A stretch of 52,496 nucleotides of DNA, taken from positions 1 through 52,496 of the IMG/VR virus record IMGVR_UViG_3300020131_000006, one strand, 5' to 3'. Under the pieces are notes generated by a model. The model saw nothing but the letters and a program-made list of their open reading frames with translations. It searched no databases and was not told the origin of the DNA. The DNA comes from a virus. This document shows, piece after piece, positions 25,446-32,715 of the stretch. Made by a program: the position numbers and the translations under genes. The stretch's first letter is position 1. Each line of letters starts with the position of its first letter.

Positions 25446-26438
25446 TTAAGTATCCCTCTTTTTATACACAGATATTAAAGTCTCTTCTCCAGAAGGAAGA
25501 CCGAGAACATAAATGCTTCCATTGATGTACCCCATCACTCCAGAAGTTATCAGTGGCATTTCTTCAGGGGTCAGGATATGTTCTATAGGAGCTGAAGCAC
25601 CATCTGGAATTTCCAGTAAAACATTGGTATTGTTAGTTCTTCCAAAAATGTAATTAGTTGTGCCTATTTTAGTTTTGAATTGTCCAAAGACAGAACCACC
25701 AGAGCTAGTCCAATAGAGACTCCAGTTAGTCCCATCAGAAGTCTTCCAAATGTCACCACCATTTGCTCCGAAAACTCTCATAACATATAAGTTATTAGTA
25801 TCCTCGAACCAAATACCGGAATTACCTACTGTCGGCAGCCCTACAGTTTCGTGCCAATCCCCACTCTTAGTTGTCCAGTCCATTCTCCACATGTCATTAG
25901 TAAATGAATCATTTGGAAGTGTGTACATGTAATTATTAAAAACTACATGTTCTCTAGAATCAAACCAGTCAGGAGCATTTCCAGATACACGACTCCAAGT
26001 AGTATAGGGAGTACTAGTTTGACACCACTCGAAGTCACCAATATCTAAACTTGTAAAAGCATATAGGACAGACTCGTACTCATATGGAAATATCCCATAA
26101 TAAAGATAAGCAGTAGCGGGATAAGAGCCTGCTTCCCCCGCATTAATAGGAGTACCATTATCTAAATCAGACAAAGACCAAAGAGTAACAGTTCCATTGG
26201 GGTCTGTATCTATAAAGGTACCAATATATGCCGTATCTTCTGTATAATAATAGATTCCTATAAGATTTTCAGCCCCCAAATCAAACTGGTTAACTAGGTC
26301 AAAGATATTGGGGTCTTCGGCTTCTACAGTTCCACTAACCTCTACTGTACCTGTAGTAGTACCAGCCATATCCACATACAACTGATACGTAAACTGGTTA
26401 GGTTCTAGGAAGTTAACAATGTCATACTTTTTTACCAT
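25446..26438 (-). CDS. tail-region protein with shared KKYDIV module, copy B
   Basis: 330 residues. Residues 1-41 are the shared module (KKYDIVNFLEPNQ, FTYQLY 16-21, GTTTGTVEVSGTVE). The rest is aromatic-rich with repeated W, Y and NN turns, for example VVFNNYMYTLPNDSF and WFEDTNNLYVM, suggesting a beta-propeller or kelch-like fold that could bind surfaces. It lies between the gp4-like and the gp10-like N-terminal genes and overlaps the gp4-like stop by a few bases. A host-recognition or decoration role is plausible. Confidence 0.62.
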   Translation of the reverse strand: MVKKYDIVNFLEPNQFTYQLYVDMAGTTTGTVEVSGTVEAEDPNIFDLVNQFDLGAENLIGIYYYTEDTAYIGTFIDTDPNGTVTLWSLSDLDNGTPINAGEAGSYPATAYLYYGIFPYEYESVLYAFTSLDIGDFEWCQTSTPYTTWSRVSGNAPDWFDSREHVVFNNYMYTLPNDSFTNDMWRMDWTTKSGDWHETVGLPTVGNSGIWFEDTNNLYVMRVFGANGGDIWKTSDGTNWSLYWTSSGGSVFGQFKTKIGTTNYIFGRTNNTNVLLEIPDGASAPIEHILTPEEMPLITSGVMGYINGSIYVLGLPSGEETLISVYKKRDT

Positions 26439-27376
26439 TGGGTACGAATAGTTCCACGGTGATCTGGAGTAAAGAATACACCAGCTTCTTCTTGAGAGAA
26501 GTCCATGCAGTCATTCAGATACATTTCTGCTCTAGCTTGAATACGCATAATTTTATTCTCAGCAACTTCATACTCTTCACTCAACTCATTAGCCAAGTTC
26601 CACTTGAGAGCTTGGAACCATTCTTGGGGGAAGTCGAAGTTCTGAGTGCCTTCAGACATATCTTGGAACTGACGTTGTACGGTAATGTAGATAACAGAAC
26701 CATCTGCTGCCGGTACGTTATAGACATACATTAAACCATTGATTAACTGAGTGTCGTAGTAGTATTGAGTAGGGACACCAGCAGAGGATTTATTACCAAG
26801 GATGTTGTATTCTTGTTGGGATATAGCAAACAGAGTAGTGTCAAAGTTCTCTGTGTTTCTGATGTAACCATCAATGATACGTAGAGGTCTGGACATAGTA
26901 AGTCCTGCCACTATAGCAGTACCAGCAGCATTGGTACCCCCACCACTGAATGTTACAGTAGGTGCTGAGGTATATGAGTTACCACCATTTGTAATAGTTA
27001 CAGATTGGATAACACCACCAGATGCTGTATATGTACCAGTAGCACCAAGACCACCACCAGTAAAGGTAACAGTGCCGGAATTTGGATAGCCAGTTCCGCC
27101 ATTGGTAATATCTACTCGATAAATGTAACCAGCAGTAGGACCTATAGGATAGACACCTAAACCACTAAGCATAGGAACAGCAATACGTTCATATACCCAT
27201 AGAGGGAAACCCTTCTTAACCCAACTCTTAAGCATGATATTTAGAGCTTCAGAGCAATTAGCATAATCCTCTGTCTCTGCGGTTTGACCTGAGCCGATAA
27301 CAGTCAAGAGTCTTAAGGCAGCATCAATAATCTCATCGCGTGTTACGGTAAATGAATATGTTCCTGAAGTTGCCAT
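26432..27376 (-). CDS. P22 gp4-like head-tail completion protein with beta insert
   Basis: 314 residues. The N-terminus (SGTYSFTVTRDEIIDAALRL, about 4-23), NIMLKSWVKKGFPLW (46-60) and the later PTQYYYD and FPQEWFQALKWNLANELS match the gp4-like adaptor that closes the portal. Between about 86 and 160 is an insert of two similar beta repeats (ITNGGTGYPNSGTVTFTGGG, then ITNGGNSYTSAPTVTFSGGG) often added to phage tail proteins. The gene lies upstream of the gp10-like parts in transcription, the usual order. Confidence 0.75.
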   Translation of the reverse strand: MATSGTYSFTVTRDEIIDAALRLLTVIGSGQTAETEDYANCSEALNIMLKSWVKKGFPLWVYERIAVPMLSGLGVYPIGPTAGYIYRVDITNGGTGYPNSGTVTFTGGGLGATGTYTASGGVIQSVTITNGGNSYTSAPTVTFSGGGTNAAGTAIVAGLTMSRPLRIIDGYIRNTENFDTTLFAISQQEYNILGNKSSAGVPTQYYYDTQLINGLMYVYNVPAADGSVIYITVQRQFQDMSEGTQNFDFPQEWFQALKWNLANELSEEYEVAENKIMRIQARAEMYLNDCMDFSQEEAGVFFTPDHRGTIRTQW

Positions 27377-27377
27377 A

Positions 27378-28235
27378 TTAGCCTATTGTAATATTTGTAA
27401 GTGTGTTTGGTGCAGATGGGCTACTTAAAAGTAAAGTAAGTGTGCCGGAAAGAACATTAGCTGTATTAGCTATCTCAACTCCATTCCTAAAGAAATAGAT
27501 AGTTGTTCCATTCTGACTTGCTTGGAACTCACCTTCTGGACTTAATGTTTGGGTTAGATCATAAGCTATGGCACCAGCTAAAACTAAGGCTGTTCTTACT
27601 GCTGTGGTCGTGAGTATGAAAGCTACGTAATTTGAGAAGTTTGGACCTATGTATATTGCAGTAGTTGCTGTTGGAAGTCCTGTGGATGTAAATGTTGCAA
27701 TATTGTCAAGTTCTGGAACAGGAGCTTCTGCTACAATATAATTGGTTTTAGTTTCAGTATCAGAACCACCGGGACCTGTTACAGTTAGAGAGACTGTATA
27801 CTCACCAGCTTCTATGTATTCGTGAGTAGGATTCTCTAAGGTGCTTTCTGACTCATCACCAAAGTTCCACAAATAACTTGAGATTGACCCGGTACTTTCG
27901 TTGGTGAAAGTTACTGTAAATGGAACTGTATCTCCCAAAGGATTTCCAGAGAAAGCCGCTACTGGAGGTTCTCCTACTGGTGCTGTAGGGTCCCAAGGTT
28001 CTAGAGACTGAGCCCCCGAAGTAAACTCATCAGGAGCTTCTGGTCTTGATAGAACTGGTCTGGAATCATCTAGAACTCCACGAACAAAGTCCTGCGGTTG
28101 TCTAGGTTCCCAACATCTTTTGCATGTCCAAATACCGTCCCACTGTTTTGCTAACTGATGGGCCTTATACTTTTTGCCACACATATCACAGATGACATTA
28201 TTGGACCCATCTAAATAATAATCTGCTCTGCCCAT
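27378..28235 (-). CDS. zinc-finger protein with PKD domain
   Basis: 285 residues. The N-terminal ~52 residues are a zinc motif (CDMC 16-19, CKRC 38-41) followed by EPRQPQDFVRG, which I know from proteins encoded among head/tail genes of phages. Residues about 90-169 form a PKD domain (PVAAFSGNP, WNFGDE 123-128, THEYIEAGEYTVSLTV). A further beta region ends the protein. PKD domains bind carbohydrates or proteins on surfaces, so a virion-surface role is likely. Confidence 0.75.
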   Translation of the reverse strand: MGRADYYLDGSNNVICDMCGKKYKAHQLAKQWDGIWTCKRCWEPRQPQDFVRGVLDDSRPVLSRPEAPDEFTSGAQSLEPWDPTAPVGEPPVAAFSGNPLGDTVPFTVTFTNESTGSISSYLWNFGDESESTLENPTHEYIEAGEYTVSLTVTGPGGSDTETKTNYIVAEAPVPELDNIATFTSTGLPTATTAIYIGPNFSNYVAFILTTTAVRTALVLAGAIAYDLTQTLSPEGEFQASQNGTTIYFFRNGVEIANTANVLSGTLTLLLSSPSAPNTLTNITIG

Positions 28236-28243
28236 TTAAGTTC

Positions 28244-28786
28244 CTAAGACGTATATTGAAGATTTGTAACAAATACTTGTTCAGGATTAGATTCAAAAGC
28301 ATCCAAGGGTGATACTGGCACAGTAACTGTGTTATTAGAGCTTGTTATTGAACAAACGACAACACCATCTTGTGATAGAGTGTAGGTATTTCCTATCTTT
28401 TCAACTAAGATATTTCTAGTCCCATATGCCGAAACACCAGTATCTATAATGAAAGAATCCTCATCTTCAATAATACCATTAATAAATCTGCGAAGTCTTA
28501 ATTGGCTATTTACCGTTGCTCCTCTAGTAGTCTGAAAGTAGGCTTCTAAGTAATTAGAAGAAGCATAACCATCATAATACTCCCTAATCCAAGCAGCTCT
28601 AACAGAACCTCCTGCGGTAACATTTGAGGTAATTGTATATGAGAAATTTCTAAACTCCAATGGAGGGGAATCAACTACTCCAGTGACTTCGGATGTTCCA
28701 GTGGTAGTTCCTGACATATCGGTATAGAGTTGGTACGTAAAAGCATCAGAATCTATCACACTGACTATGTCATATTTCTTAGCCAC
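28244..28786 (-). CDS. tail-region protein with shared KKYDIV module, copy A
   Basis: 180 residues. Residues 1-40 carry the module (KKYDIVSVIDSD, FTYQLY 16-21, GTTTGTSEVTGVVD). The remaining ~140 residues resemble a concanavalin/laminin-G-like sandwich (RNFSYTITSNVTAGGSVRAA, then TYTLSQDGVVVCSITSS). Its start overlaps the HNH stop by one base. It is the smallest of the three module proteins. Function unknown; carbohydrate binding is a guess from the fold pattern. Confidence 0.62.
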   Translation of the reverse strand: MAKKYDIVSVIDSDAFTYQLYTDMSGTTTGTSEVTGVVDSPPLEFRNFSYTITSNVTAGGSVRAAWIREYYDGYASSNYLEAYFQTTRGATVNSQLRLRRFINGIIEDEDSFIIDTGVSAYGTRNILVEKIGNTYTLSQDGVVVCSITSSNNTVTVPVSPLDAFESNPEQVFVTNLQYTS

Positions 28787-29043
28787 TATTTCATCTTTCC
28801 GGTTTTGGTCCTTGCATAACTACGATTTTTACTTGCAGCCATAACTCGCAAGTTACTCCGAGAATTTGAGCCGCCCTTAGAGAGCGCCTTCTTATGGTCT
28901 ACATCTTTCCCGTCACCTTTCCGGACGAGTCCCTCGCGCATAAGAGTACGCCTCGCAGCGTTACGTTTGGCCCTCCGTTTCTTAACTTCAGGCTTAGAAT
29001 CATATTTTTGTTCAGCTTTATAATCCCGTACTTTGCGAGGCAT
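28786..29043 (-). CDS. HNH endonuclease, small basic type
   Basis: 85 residues, very basic. DVDHKKALSKGGSN (47-60) and NLRVMAASKNRSYA (64-77) are the HNH landmarks (Asp-His, Asn, and the N-terminal His replaced by the shorter form). It lies in the head-tail region, where HNH proteins frequently act with terminase or as homing nucleases. Distinct in type from the gene at 6049. Confidence 0.82.
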   Translation of the reverse strand: MPRKVRDYKAEQKYDSKPEVKKRRAKRNAARRTLMREGLVRKGDGKDVDHKKALSKGGSNSRSNLRVMAASKNRSYARTKTGKMK

Positions 29044-29060
29044 ATCTTATATCCATTTAA

Positions 29061-29270
29061 TTAAGCAGCGGCAATGGTTGCCAGAGTGTCACAACGTAAC
29101 CAATTAGTACCATTAGAAAAAGCTAAAACCGGCTGACCGGCTGCTCCATTTGATACATAAATAACGCCGCCTACATATGTGGCAGCGGCTGGTACAGTTG
29201 CTACGGTGTAAGTACCCGTTTGAAACACATCAGTTTTTAGTGCACCCTTGAAATATGTTGGGTTAGCCAT
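29061..29270 (-). CDS. small beta-rich virion protein
   Basis: 69 residues. The segment GGVIYVSNGAAGQPVLAFSN (33-52) followed by GTNWLRCD resembles fibre or decoration domains found after capsid genes. AGAGGTCGAA precedes the ATG, which lies inside the tiny basic gene upstream. Function unknown. Confidence 0.62.
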   Translation of the reverse strand: MANPTYFKGALKTDVFQTGTYTVATVPAAATYVGGVIYVSNGAAGQPVLAFSNGTNWLRCDTLATIAAA

Positions 29271-29328
29271 TTCGACCTCTCTTCTTCTTCCGAGCCGGTA
29301 AAGGCTGTGGTGGAATCTTGAACGACAT
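29263..29328 (-). CDS. tiny basic peptide
   Basis: 21 residues: MSFKIPPQPLPARKKKRGRNG in two halves, the first proline-rich and the second strongly basic. Evidence for translation is a strong ribosome binding site (GAGGAGATTAT) and an 8-base overlap with the next gene. It follows the capsid gene. It could bind DNA or the capsid, but length prevents a family call. Confidence 0.5.
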   Translation of the reverse strand: MSFKIPPQPLPARKKKRGRNG

Positions 29329-29346
29329 ATAATCTCCTCAATAAGA

Positions 29347-29368
29347 GGGAGCCGCCTAAGCGACCCCC
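29347..29368 (-). terminator. hairpin after the capsid gene, probable weak terminator
   Basis: On the - strand GGGGGTCGC and GCGGCTCCC pair over 9 bases (two wobble pairs) around the loop TTAG, just past the capsid stop at 29377. It is followed by TCTTATT rather than a long U-run. It would reduce read-through and favour capsid mRNA over downstream genes. Confidence 0.6.
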
Positions 29369-29376
29369 AATCTTAT

Positions 29377-30288
29377 TTAAACAGTGCTACCGAACAGAGC
29401 CAGAGGATCAGTCCAACCGAAGGAATAACGCTCGAAACCCTTAGCTTTCGCATTCATGGTGTCGAAATCGTTATCTTGGTCAAACGTGATAGCCTCACGC
29501 TCGTAGTACTTAAGACCATTCGATACGTTAGTACGAACGAACCAAGCACTTGGATCGGAGAAGTAGTGATTCAGCTTGATGCCTTTCGGGAAGACATTCA
29601 GAGCTTTAACTACGTTGATATCGTTGTTAGCGTTTCCGGTTTGGAATACAGAACCAAAGATGCGATGGGCTTCCCACCAGTTAGCCGGAGCTACGTGGAG
29701 AGATTGACCCATAAGGTTGATCAACAGACCACGATCATCCTTTGCTTCCATGATTTGAGTTGCCAAATCTTCAATTGCTTGTTCAGACAAATCCGCAGCA
29801 ACGGACAGAACGTTAGAGAACGTACCGCCAGAAACATTTGGGTGAGCTGCATTAAGCAACGACACACCATCACCACCGACATAGTTTGCATCAAACGCGT
29901 TGTTGTAGATGCCTGCGGCAACACGTTCCTTCGTTTGACGGAAACCACGTGCCAGAGACGAGGCGCGGGTATTGGATACTTCGGAGTACAGATTGTCCTT
30001 CAGTTCTTCATGAGTCACGATATAACCCATTGCGTAAGCAACGTGGGTATAGCGAGTGATGAAGCCTTGAACTTCAGAATCGTACGTTACAGCAGCACCC
30101 TGAGGTTTTTGTGGAACCAGACCAAAGCCAACCAACTTAACATCTTCTTCATACGCCTTCTCGGACGTGAAGCTGTCAAACAGATCGGTATACTCGGTTT
30201 GGTGATCGTCGTACTCTTTACCCCACCACGCCTTGACACCGGGCCAAAGGGCTTTTGGGTGTAAACTAGTATTAATTACGCCAGCCAT
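29377..30288 (-). CDS. major capsid protein
   Basis: 303 residues. MAGVINTSLHPKALWPGVKA at the start, EVQGFITRYTHVAYAMGYIV (about 89-108), NAAHPNVSGGTF and ALNVFPKGIKLNHYFSD near the end are typical of a Mu-gpT-like/HK97-fold capsid family I recognise from podoviruses. A good ribosome binding site (TAGGAGAATAAAAA) precedes it. It is followed by a hairpin and lies downstream of scaffold and decoration candidates, the expected head-gene order. Confidence 0.85.
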   Translation of the reverse strand: MAGVINTSLHPKALWPGVKAWWGKEYDDHQTEYTDLFDSFTSEKAYEEDVKLVGFGLVPQKPQGAAVTYDSEVQGFITRYTHVAYAMGYIVTHEELKDNLYSEVSNTRASSLARGFRQTKERVAAGIYNNAFDANYVGGDGVSLLNAAHPNVSGGTFSNVLSVAADLSEQAIEDLATQIMEAKDDRGLLINLMGQSLHVAPANWWEAHRIFGSVFQTGNANNDINVVKALNVFPKGIKLNHYFSDPSAWFVRTNVSNGLKYYEREAITFDQDNDFDTMNAKAKGFERYSFGWTDPLALFGSTV

Positions 30289-30304
30289 TTTTTATTCTCC
30301 TAAA

Positions 30305-30943
30305 TTAAACACCAACGGTATTGTTAGCCAGTTCATGTTGATTAATCTTAACATAAACACGGGCATTCGTACCGGGCGTAGCAGTATCATTGTCAGGACG
30401 TGCTGGAGAACCTACGATCTTCAGGGGAAGAGCTTGAGTTACTGCGGCGGCGGAACCTTGGACATACGATGCAGATTGATTAACAGGTGCAGTAGGTGCA
30501 TTGGCTACAAACAACGGAGCATTCTTGTTGTATGCAGTCGAAGCAAACGTATCTGCCTGTGCTTCATAAATTACAGTAGGGTCATCGCAAACCCAAACAT
30601 AATAGTCCTTAGTCTTGGTAGCCGGAATATATACAATATTCAGGTTATCAGGGTCAAAAGCTTGTGGGGAACTACCACCGGGAGTCGAAACAGAACTACC
30701 TACACCGACTAGAACACCACGAAGGTTCCCAGTAGTGAGAGCAGCGTTACGAGTACCAGCAAGAGTTACGGCGGGAACACCAGCAGTAAGACTACCACCC
30801 GCAGCAGACTTAACAGCATCACCGAGGTAATATGCGTTAGTGTCAGCTTGGGGGATAAGATACATGTTCATTGCACCGTTCCAAGACGAGCCGTCAACAT
30901 GCTTTACTGGCTTTAACCCGAAAGGGGCGCTTGCATTAGCCAT
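30305..30943 (-). CDS. head decoration / virion structural protein candidate
   Basis: 212 residues. ANASAPFGLKPVKHVDGSSW at the start and NIVYIPATKTKDYYVWVCDD (about 100-119) are features of a protein often found next to the capsid gene in podoviruses. It is Ala/Thr/Pro-rich and neutral. I infer a capsid-associated role from position, just upstream of the major capsid gene on the - strand. Confidence 0.65.
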   Translation of the reverse strand: MANASAPFGLKPVKHVDGSSWNGAMNMYLIPQADTNAYYLGDAVKSAAGGSLTAGVPAVTLAGTRNAALTTGNLRGVLVGVGSSVSTPGGSSPQAFDPDNLNIVYIPATKTKDYYVWVCDDPTVIYEAQADTFASTAYNKNAPLFVANAPTAPVNQSASYVQGSAAAVTQALPLKIVGSPARPDNDTATPGTNARVYVKINQHELANNTVGV

Positions 30944-30954
30944 TATTTATTCCT

Positions 30955-31362
30955 TTATTTTCGTTGAATTTTGATTCCTCCCGGTGGCACATAACTATTA
31001 GAAACTCCAATATTGCCGCCCTTAATGGCACGTTCAATATTCTCGTTATGTTCACGCTTGATAGCGTCATCTTCTAGTTTCCATTCCGTCGGGATTTTCA
31101 TTAGATAAGCATACATTGCAGAGCCGTCTTTGTGATCCCCAACCAGTACCTTCACTTTGTCGTCGTCAGTTGCTCGTTCTCCCACTTCTTCGGGAGCGAC
31201 AAAACTATAGCCTCGATCTTCATATTCCTTGATACGACCACCAACATCATTGATGTAAGCAAGTTCGTGTCCGGGAATAGTATTCTTAACTACTAGTTTT
31301 TGTGCTTTAGAGCCATACTTAATACGTTGGCGTTCTAGGGTTGGTTTCTTGTTCTCTGCCAT
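30955..31362 (-). CDS. capsid-region protein of unknown function
   Basis: 135 residues from ATG 31362, with GGAG 8-9 bases upstream; in-frame ATGs at 31377 and 31404 are overlapped by the scaffold gene. Charged, helical and mixed; the C-terminus ends VSNSYVPPGGIKIQRK. It lies between scaffold and decoration genes. Possibly a head assembly factor. No family recognised. Confidence 0.55.
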   Translation of the reverse strand: MAENKKPTLERQRIKYGSKAQKLVVKNTIPGHELAYINDVGGRIKEYEDRGYSFVAPEEVGERATDDDKVKVLVGDHKDGSAMYAYLMKIPTEWKLEDDAIKREHNENIERAIKGGNIGVSNSYVPPGGIKIQRK

Positions 31363-31366
31363 TTTC

Positions 31367-32161
31367 TTATTCTCCATCAAAGTAATCTGCGACATATTGT
31401 TCACGTGTCAGAAGCTTCTGCTTCACGTACCTGTCACAGGCGATCTTGGCGTCAGCCGGAAGATCATTATATGTTTTCTTCTTGTTTTGGGATGGGCGGG
31501 ATTCACCAGAACCTGCAACTGCTGAGGCTGCGGCACGAGCATCTTGGAAAGCATCTGGACGGGCTTTCTTAACCTTCTTGACAACTTCCTCAAGAAACTC
31601 AAGACCAACCAAGTCAGGATTCTTTGCCTTAATTGCTTCACCGAAATCACCAGCTAGTTCCGTTAGTTCAGCATCAGAACCATACCAATCATTTTCTTTT
31701 GTCCAGTTCTGCCACTCGGCCTGAGTGAGAGCTGGCTTTTCTTCTTTAGGCTTGACTTCAGGGACTGTAGGAGTCTTTTGAGCTTCTTTCAGACTTTCGA
31801 TCTGCTCTTCAATCTCAACCACCCTGTCACCATCACTCTGTTCAATAGCTACTTTCTTTGCATCCTTTAGCTCTGCGAGTGCTCGTTCATAAGCCCTCTT
31901 TTCTGTTTCTTGGTGATACTTAGCAAACTCTGCAACAGTTGCTCGAATCTCTGCGATCTCTGCATCCTTTTGCTGTAGCTTGGTAAGAATCTTCTCATTC
32001 TCTTTTCGAAGGAAACCATTGATCTCCTTACCGCGACGCATGAATGTTTCTGCGTCCTTCCAATCATCTGGATTACCATTGAAGTCATCCTTAGGAACCC
32101 ATCCAAGTTCTTTGGCTTCAAGTTCTACTGGAGTAAACTCAACTGTGTTATCTTCACTCAT
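31367..32161 (-). CDS. scaffolding protein candidate
   Basis: 264 residues, acidic N-terminus (SEDNTVEFTPVELEAKELGW) and a long Lys/Glu-rich coiled-coil (about 40-145), then a short basic C-terminus with TYNDLPADAKIACDRYVKQK. Length, coiled-coil and placement between portal/GroES-like and capsid genes are typical of podovirus scaffolds. It would guide capsid assembly and leave before DNA packaging. The assignment rests on architecture and order. Confidence 0.68.
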   Translation of the reverse strand: MSEDNTVEFTPVELEAKELGWVPKDDFNGNPDDWKDAETFMRRGKEINGFLRKENEKILTKLQQKDAEIAEIRATVAEFAKYHQETEKRAYERALAELKDAKKVAIEQSDGDRVVEIEEQIESLKEAQKTPTVPEVKPKEEKPALTQAEWQNWTKENDWYGSDAELTELAGDFGEAIKAKNPDLVGLEFLEEVVKKVKKARPDAFQDARAAASAVAGSGESRPSQNKKKTYNDLPADAKIACDRYVKQKLLTREQYVADYFDGE

Positions 32162-32474
32162 TATTATCTTTCTCTAAAATGGCAAGTACATCTACATCAC
32201 GAATCAGACGGTAGTTTTTTCCGTCCTTCCCTATCCGAATCATACCGGCATACTTAGCCATAACAACTCGGTCCCCGACTTCACAACGAGCCTTATTTTC
32301 ATCACCCCAAGCCATATCACTAATCTCTATTACGATAGCATCTGTTTGGGCTAATTCATGACGCTCATGTTCACCATCGGTATACAGTACAATTCCAGAC
32401 TCTGTTTCCTTTGCTACTTGTTCTGGAAGAACTAAGATTGAAACTCCTACTGGTTTGATTCCTGAATTATTCAC
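32154..32474 (-). CDS. GroES-like co-chaperonin
   Basis: 106 residues, the usual size of Cpn10. IKPVGVSILVLPEQ (6-19), a mobile-loop region, then CEVGDRVVMAKYAGM (about 65-79), and a final beta part with LIRDVDVLAIL. T4 gp31-type co-chaperonins help the host GroEL fold capsid proteins; position between portal and capsid genes fits this. Starts 8 bases before its neighbour's stop. Confidence 0.75.
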   Translation of the reverse strand: MNNSGIKPVGVSILVLPEQVAKETESGIVLYTDGEHERHELAQTDAIVIEISDMAWGDENKARCEVGDRVVMAKYAGMIRIGKDGKNYRLIRDVDVLAILEKDNNE

Positions 32475-32715
32475 TCATAAACTCCATTATCTTTTCGTAA
32501 GAACATTGCTCACTATCTAGTAAATACTTTAGGACTTCTGCCTTACCTATTGCTGATGCATTCTTTTGTAGAGAAGCATCACCATCATATGCGGTATAGG
32601 CACCGTCAGACCATTGTTCCTTTATATCTTCCAACATCTTTCGTAGAAAAGCTTGGTAAAACTGGAACTCCTCACTCTTTACTAGGCTTTGAAAGCTTTG
32701 CTTGTCTATCAACAT
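32467..32715 (-). CDS. small head-region protein
   Basis: 82 residues, start overlapping the end of the portal gene by 44 bases in another frame. Helical, with SQ and QW clusters and an acidic tail (SEQCSYEKIMEFMSE). AAGGA is found before the ATG. It lies between portal and GroES-like genes. Function unknown. Confidence 0.55.
   Translation of the reverse strand: MLIDKQSFQSLVKSEEFQFYQAFLRKMLEDIKEQWSDGAYTAYDGDASLQKNASAIGKAEVLKYLLDSEQCSYEKIMEFMSE

Noticed and set aside
29476-30264. 262-residue + strand reading frame
   Set aside because: Lies opposite the major capsid gene, lacks a ribosome binding site and has shadow-like composition rich in Cys, Ile and Arg.
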